A stretch of 64,000 nucleotides of DNA from Arthrobacter celericrescens (GTDB lineage: Bacteria; Actinomycetota; Actinomycetes; Actinomycetales; Micrococcaceae): positions 1-64,000 of the forward strand of contig NZ_QYLP01000036.1 of assembly GCF_003614925.1 (NCBI RefSeq), written 5' to 3'. This document shows, piece by piece, positions 34,984 through 43,892 of the stretch. Made by a program: the position numbers and the translations under genes. The notes under the pieces are model-generated. The model ran no database searches, was not told where the DNA came from, and saw only the letters and a list, made by a program, of their open reading frames with translations. How positions within the stretch are numbered: position 1 is the first letter of the stretch; each line of letters begins with the position of its first letter.

Positions 34984-36047
34984 CCCACGTTCCGAACCAC
35001 AAAGCCGCGCCACGTCCTCCCGTCATGGAGGACGTGGCGCGCCTGGCCGGGGTATCCCACCAGACGGTGTCGCGGGTCCTCAACGCCCACCCGCATGTCA
35101 GCGCCGCCACCCGTGCGCGCGTCGAACGTGCCATCGCCGACCTCGGCTACCGCAGGAACACCGCCGCCCGCAGCCTCGTCACCCGCCGCTCCCAGGCGAT
35201 CGGGGTCCTCGGCGCCGGAATGGGCTTCTACGGCCCCGCCAACACCCTCCTCGGCGTCCAGCAGGCCGCACGCGAGCAGGGCTATTCGGTGAGCATGGCA
35301 AGCCTCAGCCGCGTGACGCCGTCGGGTATCAGGGACGCCCTGGAACACTTCATGCTCCAGCCGGCGGACGGCATCGTGGTGATCGCGCCGCACGAAACGA
35401 TGCTCGCGGCCCTGCGCAGCATCGACGTCCCCGTGCCGCTCGTCACGGTGGGATTCGGCGCGGCGGGATCCGGTGCGGACGGTTTCGGCGCGGCGGTTTT
35501 CGGTGCAGACGGGCGCCCGGGCGACGTCGCCGTGGACCAGGCGGCCGGTGCCGCCCACGCCGTCCGGCACCTCCTCGACCTCGGCCACACCTCCATCGCG
35601 CACATCTCCGGGCCCCCGGACTGGATCGACGCCGCCGCACGCACCGAAGGCTGGCGGCACACCCTCGCAGGCGCCGGCCTCGCCCCCGGCCCGCTTCTCC
35701 AGGGCGACTGGAGCGCCGGCAGCGGCTACCGCGCCGGCCTGGAACTCGCGGCGTCGGCGCAGGCCACGGCCGTGTTCGCTGCCAACGACCAGATGGCCCT
35801 CGGAGCACTGCGTGCCTTCAGCGAGGCCGGCCTGCGCGTCCCGGAAGACATGAGCGTGGTGGGCTTCGACGACCAGCCGGAAGCCGCTTACTTCGTCCCG
35901 CCCCTCACCACCGTCAACCAGGGCTTCAAGGAGCTCGGCGCCCGCTGCATCGGCATGCTGCTCGCCGACATCGAGGGCGGAGCCGCCGGAACCGGCTCGG
36001 TGCTCAGCCCCGGCCTCGTCGTCCGGGCGTCAACGGCACCCCGCTGA
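34980..36047 (+). CDS. LacI-family regulator, probable arabinose repressor 2
   Basis: A 355-residue regulator with HTH EDVARLAGVSHQTVSRVLNA. It is a clear paralogue of the LacI protein at 28945-29952, with shared hinge and effector segments. The start is a GTG overlapping the mutarotase stop. It differs by an internal 20-residue Gly/Ala-rich stretch (FGAAGSGADG then FGAAVFGADG) encoded by a 30-bp tandem duplication. As the last gene of the ara operon it would be made with the enzymes it probably controls. Confidence 0.9.
   Translation: MTHVPNHKAAPRPPVMEDVARLAGVSHQTVSRVLNAHPHVSAATRARVERAIADLGYRRNTAARSLVTRRSQAIGVLGAGMGFYGPANTLLGVQQAAREQGYSVSMASLSRVTPSGIRDALEHFMLQPADGIVVIAPHETMLAALRSIDVPVPLVTVGFGAAGSGADGFGAAVFGADGRPGDVAVDQAAGAAHAVRHLLDLGHTSIAHISGPPDWIDAAARTEGWRHTLAGAGLAPGPLLQGDWSAGSGYRAGLELAASAQATAVFAANDQMALGALRAFSEAGLRVPEDMSVVGFDDQPEAAYFVPPLTTVNQGFKELGARCIGMLLADIEGGAAGTGSVLSPGLVVRASTAPR
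35454..35513 (+). repeat. in-frame 30-bp tandem duplication within lacI
   Basis: Two 30-base units (35454-35483 and 35484-35513), identical at about 25 positions, encode a doubled 10-residue Gly/Ala-rich unit in a surface loop of the effector domain. The paralogue at 28945 lacks it. Confidence 0.8.
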
Positions 36048-36073
36048 TAGCGCGCGCTCCCGCACAGCTAAGT

Positions 36074-36123
36074 ACGACGGCGGCCCCGCACCTTTTTCGC
36101 GAAAGGTGCGGGGCCGCCGTCGT
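36074..36123. terminator. bidirectional intrinsic terminator
   Basis: Perfect 22-bp arms (36074-36095 and 36102-36123, beginning ACGACGGCGGCCCCGCACC) enclose the loop TTCGCG. The arms contain AAAGGTGC/GCACCTTT. It separates the convergent lacI and GguB-type permease genes and should serve both. Confidence 0.9.
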
Positions 36124-36141
36124 CGTCCCGGTTCTAGCCGG

Positions 36142-37419
36142 CTACCGGGCTGCGGGGACCGCCACCGGCTCGGCCGGGGCCTTGACGTCCTCCGCCGCGG
36201 GCGGGGTGGTCCGGAACTTGAAGCGCTTGGCGATCGAGGAGCCGCCGCCGGCGCGGTTCTTGTTGAAGATGTCGAAGCCGACGGCGAGCAGGAGCACCAG
36301 GCCCTTGATCAGCTGCTGGTAGTCGGTGCCGAGGCCCAGGATTGACATGCCGTTGTTGAGGACGCCCATGATCAGGCCGCCGATCATCGCGCCGGCCACG
36401 GTTCCGATGCCACCCTGCACGGCGGCACCGCCGATGAAGGCCGCTGCGATCGAATCCAGCTCGAAGCCGGTGCCGCCCGCGGGCTGGGCGGAGTTCAGGC
36501 GGGCGGTGAAGATCAGGCCCGCCAGCGCGGCCAGGACGCCCATGTTCACGAAGAGCCGGAAGGTGACCGCCTTGGTCTTGATGCCCGACAGCTCCGCGGC
36601 GTGCAGGTTCCCGCCGATGGCGTAGGTGTGGCGGCCGAAGATGCTGTTGTTCATCAGTGCCGAGTAGCCGATCACCAGGGCGGCGAGCACCACCAGGACG
36701 ATCGGGGTGCCGCGGTAGCTGGCCAGCAGGAAGGTGATGGCGAGCATGAGCAGCGCGATGAAGGCCGTCTTGGTGGCGAACCAGGCCAGCGGCTCGTTTT
36801 CCAGGCCGAGTGCGCCGCGGACCCGGCGCTCCTTGATGGACTGGAACAACAGGGCGGCGGTGCCGACGACGCCCAGGAGCACGGTGAGCCACTCCAGCAC
36901 CGAGGTGCCGCCGGAGATGTCCGGCAGGAAGCCGCCGCCGAGGGCACGCAGTTCATCCGGGAACGGCGTGATCTGCTGGTTCTTCAGCGTGATCAGGGTC
37001 AGGCCGCGGAAGATGAGCATGCCGGCCAGCGTGACGATGAAGGCCGGGATGCCCACGTAGGCGATCCAGTACCCCTGCCAGGCGCCGACCAGCGCGCCCA
37101 CCAGCAGGCACGCGGGAATCGCGGCCCACCAGGGCCAGCCCCAGTGCACGATCATCACGCCGGCCACGGCCCCGATGAATCCGGCGACGGACCCCACGGA
37201 GAGGTCGATGTGGCCGGCGATGATGACCATCACCATGCCGATGGCCAGGATCAGGATGTAGCTGTTCTGGACCACCAGGTTGGTGACGTTCTGGGGCTGG
37301 AGCAGGATGCCGTCGGTGAGGAGCTGGAACAGCAGGACGATCAGGATCAGGGCGACGAAGATGCCGACCTGGCGGAGCCGGCTTGCCAGGAAGCCGAGGG
37401 ATTCTCGTAGGGCGGACAT
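36142..37419 (-). CDS. multiple-monosaccharide ABC permease (GguB-type)
   Basis: A 425-residue permease of the ribose/xylose class with about ten to twelve hydrophobic segments, including the signature AGHIDLSVGSVAGFIGAVAGV and GGAAVQGGIGTVAGAMIGGLIMG. The C-terminal tail is Pro/Ala-rich and cytosolic. It is the last gene of SBP-GguA-GguB, 5 bases after the ATPase. This transporter type carries L-arabinose, xylose, glucose and galactose in other bacteria; arabinose is favoured here by context. Confidence 0.92.
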   Translation of the reverse strand: MSALRESLGFLASRLRQVGIFVALILIVLLFQLLTDGILLQPQNVTNLVVQNSYILILAIGMVMVIIAGHIDLSVGSVAGFIGAVAGVMIVHWGWPWWAAIPACLLVGALVGAWQGYWIAYVGIPAFIVTLAGMLIFRGLTLITLKNQQITPFPDELRALGGGFLPDISGGTSVLEWLTVLLGVVGTAALLFQSIKERRVRGALGLENEPLAWFATKTAFIALLMLAITFLLASYRGTPIVLVVLAALVIGYSALMNNSIFGRHTYAIGGNLHAAELSGIKTKAVTFRLFVNMGVLAALAGLIFTARLNSAQPAGGTGFELDSIAAAFIGGAAVQGGIGTVAGAMIGGLIMGVLNNGMSILGLGTDYQQLIKGLVLLLAVGFDIFNKNRAGGGSSIAKRFKFRTTPPAAEDVKAPAEPVAVPAAR

Positions 37420-37424
37420 GCTCG

Positions 37425-38969
37425 CTATTCCTTCTCTTGGGTCATGTAGTGCATGAGGGTCTCCTGCGAGGCCTCGGCGATGGGGACTTCACCCGTGACG
37501 CGGCCGGCGGACAGGGTATAGATCCTGTCGCAGATGCCGAGCAGCTCGGGAAGCTCCGAGGAAATCACGATGACGGCTTTGCCCTCGGCCGCGAGCCCGG
37601 CGATGATCGTGTAGATCTCGAACTTGGCGCCGACGTCGATGCCGCGGGTGGGCTCGTCAAGGATCAGCACATCGGGATCCGAGAACATCCACTTGCTCAG
37701 CACCACCTTCTGCTGGTTGCCGCCGGAGAGTTTCCCGGTGATCGCGGACACGGCGGGAGCCTTAATGTTCATGCTCTTCCGGTAGCCGTTGGCCACGGTT
37801 GTTTCGCGGTTCTTGTCCACCCAGCCGCGCCTGGCCAGCTTGGGCAGGGCGGCCATGGAAACGTTCCGCTTGATGTCGTCGATCAGGTTCAGGCCGTAAT
37901 GCTTCCGGTCCTCGGTGGCGTAGGCGATCCCGTGCGCGATAGCCCCCGGAACCGTGGAGGTGTCGATCTCCTTGCCGTACTTGAACACCTTCCCGGAGAC
38001 GGCCTTGCCGTAGCTGCGCCCGAAGACGCTCATGGCCAGCTCCGTGCGGCCGGCACCCATCAGCCCGGCCAGGCCCACCACTTCGCCCTTGCGGACGTGG
38101 AGGCTGGCGTTGTGCACCACGGTGCGGCTGTGGTCCTGCGGGTGCTGGACGGTCCAGTCTTCGATGCGGAGCACCTCGTCGCCGATCACGGGAGTCCGTT
38201 CCGGGTAGAGGCTGTCCAGGTCCCGGCCAACCATGCCGCGGATGATGCGTTCCTGGGTGATCTGGCTCCGGCCGTCTTCACCCCCGTCCAGGCGAAGCGT
38301 CTCGATCGACTTGCCGTCCCGGATGATGGTGACGGCGTCCGCCACCTTGCGGATCTCGTTCAGCTTGTGGCTGATGATGATGCTGGTGACGCCCTGGCCC
38401 TTCAGGTGCAGGATGAGGTCCAGCAGGTGATCGGAGTCCTCATCGTTCAGGGCCGCCGTCGGCTCGTCCAGGATGAGGAGCTTGACCTCCTTGGACAGGG
38501 CCTTGGCGATCTCCACCAGCTGCTGCTTGCCCACGCTGATGTGCTGGATCGGCGTCACCGGGTTCTCGTCCAGGCCCACCCTGGCCAGCAGCTTGGCCGC
38601 CTCCAGGTTGGTCTTGCGCCAGTCCACCCAGCCGCGGGAGGCGATCTCGTTGCCCAGGAAGATGTTCTCCGCGATGGACAGGTACGGGCTGAGGGCGAGC
38701 TCCTGGTGGATGATCACGATGCCGCGCTTTTCGCTGTCGTTGATCGACGTGAAAGTGCACGGTTCGTTCTCGAAGAGGATGTCGCCGTCGAAGGTGTTGT
38801 GCGCGTAGACGCCGGAGAGCACCTTCATCAGGGTCGACTTGCCCGCACCGTTTTCGCCGCAGATCGCATGGACCTCGCCGCGGTTCACGTCCAGGGTGAC
38901 ATCCTGGAGGGCCTTGACGCCGGGAAACGTCTTGGTGATCCCGCGCATCTGAAGAATGGGTACGTTCAT
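37425..38969 (-). CDS. multiple-monosaccharide ABC ATP-binding protein (GguA-type)
   Basis: A 514-residue protein with two fused ABC domains. The first has Walker [10 protein letters not shown], a signature region [14 protein letters not shown] and Walker [12 protein letters not shown]. The second has the usual degenerate Walker A (GLMGAGRTE) with [14 protein letters not shown] and [12 protein letters not shown]. It energises the sugar importer encoded on both sides. The start at 38969 lies 5 bases after the binding-protein stop. Confidence 0.95.
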   Translation of the reverse strand: MNVPILQMRGITKTFPGVKALQDVTLDVNRGEVHAICGENGAGKSTLMKVLSGVYAHNTFDGDILFENEPCTFTSINDSEKRGIVIIHQELALSPYLSIAENIFLGNEIASRGWVDWRKTNLEAAKLLARVGLDENPVTPIQHISVGKQQLVEIAKALSKEVKLLILDEPTAALNDEDSDHLLDLILHLKGQGVTSIIISHKLNEIRKVADAVTIIRDGKSIETLRLDGGEDGRSQITQERIIRGMVGRDLDSLYPERTPVIGDEVLRIEDWTVQHPQDHSRTVVHNASLHVRKGEVVGLAGLMGAGRTELAMSVFGRSYGKAVSGKVFKYGKEIDTSTVPGAIAHGIAYATEDRKHYGLNLIDDIKRNVSMAALPKLARRGWVDKNRETTVANGYRKSMNIKAPAVSAITGKLSGGNQQKVVLSKWMFSDPDVLILDEPTRGIDVGAKFEIYTIIAGLAAEGKAVIVISSELPELLGICDRIYTLSAGRVTGEVPIAEASQETLMHYMTQEKE

Positions 38970-38974
38970 GGTGG

Positions 38975-40099
38975 CTACTTGACGTCGGCTTCCGTGTAGT
39001 AGCCCGCGTCGATCAGCTCCTGCTTGTAGTTGTCCTTGGTGACCACCACGGACTTCAGCAGGTACGCCGGAACCACCTTGACCTTGTTGTTGTAGGTCTT
39101 GTCGTCGTTGATTTCCGGCTGCTGGCCCTTCAGGGAGGCGTCCACCATCTTCACGGCCTGCTCGCCGAGCTTGCGGGTGTCCTTGAAGATCGTGGAGTAC
39201 TGCTCGCCGGCGATGATCGACTTGACCGAGCCCTTTTCCGCGTCCTGGCCGGTCACCACGGGCAGCTTGTCCTTGGCGTAGCCGCCGGTGCTGGTCAGGG
39301 CCGAGATGATTCCGATGGACAGGCCGTCGTACGGCGAGAGCACGCCGTCGAGCTTCTTGCCGGAACCGTACGCGGCGGTGAGGATGTCCTCCATGCGCTT
39401 CTGCGCCGTGGCGGCCTGCCAGCGCAGGATGGCGGCCTGCTCGAACTTGGTCTGGCCGCTGGGCACCTTCAGGGTTCCGGCGTCGAGGTAGGGCTTCAGG
39501 GTGTCCATGGCGCCGGTCCAGAAGAAGTTCGCGTTGTTGTCGTCCGGGCTGCCGGCGAACAGTTCCACGTTGAACGGGCCTTTGCCTTCGACCTTCTTGC
39601 CGTCGGCATCCAGCAGCCCGAGGCCGGTCAGCAGCGACGTGGCCTGCTGGACGCCCACCTCGTAGTTGTCGAAGGTGGTGTAGTAGTCCACGTTGGGGGT
39701 GCCGTTGATCAGGCGGTCGTAGGCGATGACCTTGACGTTCTGTTCCTTGGCCTTGGCCAGGACGTCGGTGAGGGTGGTGCCGTCGATGGCGGCGACGATC
39801 AATGATTTCGCGCCTTTGGTCAACATGTTTTCGATCTGGGAGACCTGCGTGGGAATATCGTCATTGGCGTACTGGAGGTCTGTCTTGTAGCCGAGTTTCG
39901 TGAGGGACTCGGAGACGTTCTTGCCGTCCGCGATCCACCGTTCGGAAGTCTGGGTCGGCATGGAGATTCCCACCAGGGCGCCGGAAGCGTCGGCGCCTCC
40001 GCTGGCCGGGGCCGCGCCCGGCCGGCTTCCGCACGCGGTGGTACTTGCTGCAAGGGCCAGGACGACGGCGACGGCGCCCAGGAGCTTCTTGATTCTCAC
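38975..40099 (-). CDS. multiple-monosaccharide ABC substrate-binding lipoprotein (ChvE-type)
   Basis: A 374-residue sugar-binding protein. The signal ends at a lipobox-like STTAC (C23), so it should be membrane-anchored outside the cell. The mature protein is a type I periplasmic-binding fold ([50 protein letters not shown]) characteristic of ChvE/xylose-binding relatives. The GTG at 40099 was chosen for AAGGAG 6 bases upstream. The perfect operator TGTTAGCGCTAACA lies 143 bases before it. Confidence 0.92.
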   Translation of the reverse strand: MRIKKLLGAVAVVLALAASTTACGSRPGAAPASGGADASGALVGISMPTQTSERWIADGKNVSESLTKLGYKTDLQYANDDIPTQVSQIENMLTKGAKSLIVAAIDGTTLTDVLAKAKEQNVKVIAYDRLINGTPNVDYYTTFDNYEVGVQQATSLLTGLGLLDADGKKVEGKGPFNVELFAGSPDDNNANFFWTGAMDTLKPYLDAGTLKVPSGQTKFEQAAILRWQAATAQKRMEDILTAAYGSGKKLDGVLSPYDGLSIGIISALTSTGGYAKDKLPVVTGQDAEKGSVKSIIAGEQYSTIFKDTRKLGEQAVKMVDASLKGQQPEINDDKTYNNKVKVVPAYLLKSVVVTKDNYKQELIDAGYYTEADVK

Positions 40100-40241
40100 G
40101 TTGTTCTCCTTCCGCGGCCCACTGGGGGCGGCGAATCGTGCTTGCGCGGGAGCGTCGGTGCTCGTCGCGTGGCCGGCCATCTGCGCCCGGCATGGTGGTG
40201 TCAGCGCCACGTGGATTTCCTGCTGTAATTCCTTGTGATGC

Positions 40242-40255
40242 TGTTAGCGCTAACA
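40242..40255. promoter_or_regulatory. arabinose regulon operator, ChvE-type transporter
   Basis: TGTTAGCGCTAACA is a perfect 14-bp palindrome and the most symmetric member of the four-site set. It precedes the chvE-gguA-gguB operon. The extra GGCTAC block found at the araB and YtfQ-type promoters is absent here. Confidence 0.78.
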
Positions 40256-40272
40256 ATTAATGGACATGATAT

Positions 40273-40312
40273 CCCCCGAAGTCCTGTGAAGCAACTCACA
40301 GGACGCCGGGGG
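40273..40312. terminator. hairpin after the GH43 gene
   Basis: CCCCCG and CGGGGG form a base stem, with GTCCTGTGA (40281-40289) and TCACAGGAC (40296-40304) above a two-base internal loop. It lies just past the stop of the leftward GH43 gene and separates that operon from the ChvE-type promoter. No T-run is present. Confidence 0.7.
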
Positions 40313-40319
40313 ATGGAGG

Positions 40320-41783
40320 TCAGTCCTGCAGGAAGAAAGTGGCTGCCGGGCGCTCCTCCCTACCGGGTTTGGCGACACACAGCACGCCGTCCCTCAGGAG
40401 CAGGTACGAGCCCGGAATGTCGGCCGATTCGAAGGAGGCTCCGGCGGAGTCGGAAAGGCCGGCCCGCTTCAGGAACGCCGACGACGATCCCTCCGTGGCG
40501 GCGATGGTCACCGCCGAACCCTGCGCCGTTCCCTGCAGCCGGAGGTAGTGGCCCTTGGCCAGGACCGGTTCGATGACCACCGAGTTCTTCTTGGCGTAGC
40601 CGGGAGCAATGCGGAACTGGGAGGCGCCCAGGGCGGGGGAGGAAGCGGCGGTGACGGTCACGCCGTCGTGCGCGAGGAAGCTGCCGGGCACCGAGGCGGG
40701 CTTGAAGCGGACCGGAAGTTCGCCGTCGCCCACCGGGACGCCGAAGTCCGGGGTGCCGTCCGCACGCCAGTGCAGGTGCTGGACCCGGGCGTGCCGGTTG
40801 GGGTCGTAGAGCGGATCGCCCACGATGCTCCGGTAGGAGCGGGCGTGGTAGACGAGCACGTCGTTGCCGTCCTCGTCCACGGTGAAGGAGTTGTGCCCGG
40901 GCCCGTACTGCTTGGAACCGTCGTTGGTGGTGAACACCGGCGTCGGCGTCTTCGTCCAGGAGGCGGCGCTGAGCAGGTCCGCGGAGGCGTCCGCCGTGAG
41001 CAGGCCCATGCAGTAGTTGGCATCGGTGGCGCTCGCGGAGAAGGTGACGAAGACCCGGCCGTTCCGCGTGAGCACCGCCGGGCCCTCGTTCACCTTGTAG
41101 CCGCGTGTCTCCCAGTCCAGGGTGGGGACGGCGATGCGGACCGGGGCGCTGGAGAGCGTGGACGGCGAGGACATCGAGGCGATGTACAGGCTGGAGTTCA
41201 CGCCGGTGTCGCTCTGGGCCCAGAGGAGGTAGCGGATGCCGGCGTGCTCGAAGGTGGTGGCGTCGAGGGAGAACGTATCCGCGTGGGTGTACACGCGGAC
41301 GGGCGGTCCCCAGACGGCGGCGGTCGGATCGGCGGCATCCGTGGAGATAACGTAGATGCGCACCCGGAAGACGTCGTTGCTGTCGCCGGCGGCGAAATAG
41401 ATGTGCCACTTGCCGTCGAAGTGGTGCAGTTCCGGGGCCCAGATGTGCCCGCCCATGGTGCCGGACGCCGGGCGGGTCCAGACGACCGTTTCCGTTGCGG
41501 CACCCAGCCCGGCGATGGTGGCAGAGGATCGCAGGACGATCCGGTTGTACTCGGGGACGGACCCCGTGAAGTAGTACTTACCGTCCGTGTGCTTCATGAG
41601 CCACGGATCCGCCCGTTTCGGGACGACCGGGTTGATGACGGGGGGTTCCTGAGCGGGCGCGGCGGCGGCGCCGGGGGCGAGCAATAGGCTGCCCGCCCCG
41701 GCTCCCGCGAACGCGGCGGCGGCTGCTGCGGCGCTCCCCGAACCGAGGAGCAGGCGGCGGGACAGGTGGCGGTTCATATCCAT
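40320..41783 (-). CDS. secreted GH43 arabinanase/arabinofuranosidase with C-terminal AbfB-like domain
   Basis: A 487-residue enzyme exported by a Tat signal (LSRRLLLGSG, R9-R10). The GH43 propeller shows the catalytic triad D59 (RADPW), D174 (FSLDATT) and E233 (VNEGPAVL). The C-terminal 130 residues resemble an arabinose-binding AbfB/CBM42 module (GSFLAHDGVTVTAA, GHYLRLQG, GSYLLLRDG). This architecture matches exo-1,5-alpha-L-arabinofuranosidases of streptomycetes. The ATG at 41783 has AAGGA 7 bases upstream. It closes the YtfQ-type transporter operon, 49 bases after the last permease. Confidence 0.88.
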   Translation of the reverse strand: MDMNRHLSRRLLLGSGSAAAAAAAFAGAGAGSLLLAPGAAAAPAQEPPVINPVVPKRADPWLMKHTDGKYYFTGSVPEYNRIVLRSSATIAGLGAATETVVWTRPASGTMGGHIWAPELHHFDGKWHIYFAAGDSNDVFRVRIYVISTDAADPTAAVWGPPVRVYTHADTFSLDATTFEHAGIRYLLWAQSDTGVNSSLYIASMSSPSTLSSAPVRIAVPTLDWETRGYKVNEGPAVLTRNGRVFVTFSASATDANYCMGLLTADASADLLSAASWTKTPTPVFTTNDGSKQYGPGHNSFTVDEDGNDVLVYHARSYRSIVGDPLYDPNRHARVQHLHWRADGTPDFGVPVGDGELPVRFKPASVPGSFLAHDGVTVTAASSPALGASQFRIAPGYAKKNSVVIEPVLAKGHYLRLQGTAQGSAVTIAATEGSSSAFLKRAGLSDSAGASFESADIPGSYLLLRDGVLCVAKPGREERPAATFFLQD

Positions 41784-41832
41784 GGGGTGGTCCTTTCGGC
41801 GGGCATCGGCCAGCGGTGGCGGTGGTGCAGGG

Positions 41833-42849
41833 TCAGGTGGTTTTCCGGGTGAAGAGGCGTTGCAGCAGGATGAAGGCCAGCAGGAGGGCGCCGATGACGA
41901 TCTTCGTCCACCACGAGCTGAGGGTTCCGTCGTAGGCGATGAAGGTCTGGACGATGCCGAGGACCAGCACCCCCACCACCGATCCCAGGACATAGCCCGT
42001 GCCGCCGGTCAGGAGGGTTCCGCCGATCACGACGGCGGCGATCGCGTCGAGTTCCATGCCCTGGGCGGCGAGGCTGTATCCGGAGAGGCTGTAGAAGGAG
42101 AACAGGATGCCGGCCACGGCGGAGCAGAAGCCGCTCAGCGCGTAGACAAGGACCTTGGTGGTGCGGACGGGCAGGCCCATCAGCATGGCCGAGTTTTCGT
42201 TGCCGCCGATCGCGTAGACGGTCCGGCCGAATCGGGTGTGGTGCAGCACGAAGAACGCCGCCGCAACGATGGCCAGGGCCAGAATCACGCCGGGGGAGAC
42301 GAAGAGATCGCCGGGAAGCGGGATCTGGGCCTGCGCCATGCCGGTGAAGAAGCCTTCGGTCACGGGAATCGAATCGAGGCTGATGACGTAGCAGAGGCCG
42401 CGGGCCAGGAACATGCCCGCAAGGGTCACGATGAACGGCTGGATCTCGAAGTGGTGGATGATCAGGCCCATCGCGAGTCCGAGGGTGCTGCCGATCAGCA
42501 GCACCAGGACGATCACCGCGGCCGGGTTCCAGCCCTGCTGCAGCAGCGTGGCGGCCACCATCATGGAGAGCGCGACGACGGCCCCCACCGAGAGGTCGAT
42601 CCCGCCGGTGAGGATCACGAAGGTCATGCCGACGGCCAGGACGATCAGGAAGGTGTTGTCGATGAACAGGTTCAGGAACACCTGGCCTGACAGGAAGCTC
42701 GGGTACATCCCCGCACCCACGGCGAACATGGCGAGGAAGAGTCCGAGCGTTGCGAAGGTGGGGGCGTAGCGGGCGTTCCCGCGCAGCTGCCTGCGCGGTG
42801 CGGAGCCCTTCCGGATGGCGAAGGGTGCGAGCGTAGAGTTCGGGGACAT
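41833..42849 (-). CDS. sugar ABC permease (YjfF-type)
   Basis: A 338-residue permease close to YjfF of the galactofuranose importer: ILTGGIDLSVGAVVAL, IGGTLLTGGTGYVLGS and the C-terminal YDGTLSSWWTKIVIG are diagnostic. The ATG at 42849 shares one base with the stop of the preceding permease gene. It pairs with the YtfT-type subunit. Confidence 0.93.
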   Translation of the reverse strand: MSPNSTLAPFAIRKGSAPRRQLRGNARYAPTFATLGLFLAMFAVGAGMYPSFLSGQVFLNLFIDNTFLIVLAVGMTFVILTGGIDLSVGAVVALSMMVAATLLQQGWNPAAVIVLVLLIGSTLGLAMGLIIHHFEIQPFIVTLAGMFLARGLCYVISLDSIPVTEGFFTGMAQAQIPLPGDLFVSPGVILALAIVAAAFFVLHHTRFGRTVYAIGGNENSAMLMGLPVRTTKVLVYALSGFCSAVAGILFSFYSLSGYSLAAQGMELDAIAAVVIGGTLLTGGTGYVLGSVVGVLVLGIVQTFIAYDGTLSSWWTKIVIGALLLAFILLQRLFTRKTT

Positions 42850-43892
42850 CAGAGGGCCACCTCTTCCTTGGCGGGTTCCGTTGCGGCGGGCCGGGCGGGG
42901 GCCTTGACGCGGGCGAACAGCTTCCTGGCCTTGGGCGCCTGGAGCAGGCAGACGGTGATGACCACCAGCGCCTTGAAGACGAGGGTCACTTCCGGCGGAA
43001 TCCCGAGGGTGTAGACCGTGGTGGTCAGGGTCTGGATGATGAAGGCGCCCACCACGGTGCCGGTGAGCGTGTAGCGGCCGCCTGCCAGCGAGGTACCGCC
43101 GATCACCACGGCCAGGATGGCGTCCATCTCGATGTAGAGGCCGGCGTTGTTGGCGTCCGCCGCCGTGACGTTGGAGCTGATCATGAGGCCGGCGAAGGCT
43201 GCGCAGACGGCGCTGAAGACGTAGACGATCCACACGATGTTCCGCGACCGTAGGCCGGCGAGACGGCTGGCCACCGGGTTGATGCCGACGGCTTCGATGA
43301 GGGTGCCGAGCGCGGTGCGCCGGGTCAGGCCCGCGGCCAGCACGAAGACGGCCGCCGTGATCAGGATCGAGACCGGCAGCGTGAACAGGTAGCCGGCGCC
43401 GATCGCCTTGTAGCCGTCGTTCGTGACCGAGATGATCTGGCCGCCGGTGATGAGTTGTGCGATGCCGCGGCCGGCCGTCATCAGCACCAGGGTGGCGATG
43501 ATCGGCTGGACGCCGATGGTGGCCACCAGGAATCCGTTCCAGGCGCCCACCGCGAGGCCGGCGACGACGGCGATCAGGACCGCCGTGAGTGCCGTTGCGG
43601 GGGACCCCGGTTCCGGGGAGGCGGCGATGTAGGCGCAGGATGCCGCGCCGGCGATGGCCACCACGGCACCCACCGAGAGGTCGATGCCCCGGGTGGCGAT
43701 CACCAGGGTCATGCCAAGGGCGATGAGGATGGTGGGTGCGCCGTTGCGCATGATGTCGATCAGGCTGCCGTACAGGTGTCCGTCCTGCATCCTCAGGGCC
43801 AGGAAGTCCGGGCGGAAGAGCTGGTTGAGCAGCAGCAGCGCGGCCAGCGCGATGACCGGCCAGGCGAGGCGGTGTTTGAGCAGGGATGTCAT
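42849..43892 (-). CDS. sugar ABC permease (YtfT-type)
   Basis: A 347-residue permease resembling YtfT: LQDG-type loop (MQDGHLYGSLIDIMRNGAP), ALGMTLVIATRGIDLSVGAVVAI, and TAADANNAGLYIEMDAILAVVIGG. Its ATG overlaps the ATPase stop by 4 bases. Gene order SBP, ATPase, YtfT, YjfF is that of the E. coli ytfQRT-yjfF operon. Confidence 0.93.
   Translation of the reverse strand: MTSLLKHRLAWPVIALAALLLLNQLFRPDFLALRMQDGHLYGSLIDIMRNGAPTILIALGMTLVIATRGIDLSVGAVVAIAGAASCAYIAASPEPGSPATALTAVLIAVVAGLAVGAWNGFLVATIGVQPIIATLVLMTAGRGIAQLITGGQIISVTNDGYKAIGAGYLFTLPVSILITAAVFVLAAGLTRRTALGTLIEAVGINPVASRLAGLRSRNIVWIVYVFSAVCAAFAGLMISSNVTAADANNAGLYIEMDAILAVVIGGTSLAGGRYTLTGTVVGAFIIQTLTTTVYTLGIPPEVTLVFKALVVITVCLLQAPKARKLFARVKAPARPAATEPAKEEVAL

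Noticed and set aside
38972..38984. GGCTACTTGACG, the same 12-mer as in the two ara promoters, here at the end of the ChvE-type gene
   Set aside because: It is the complement of the last codons and stop of that gene, faces away from any start, and has no operator next to it; probably coincidence.
40320..40360. Frameshifted or truncated end of GH43
   Set aside because: The C-terminal AbfB-like repeats run to the stop with normal spacing, so the gene looks complete.
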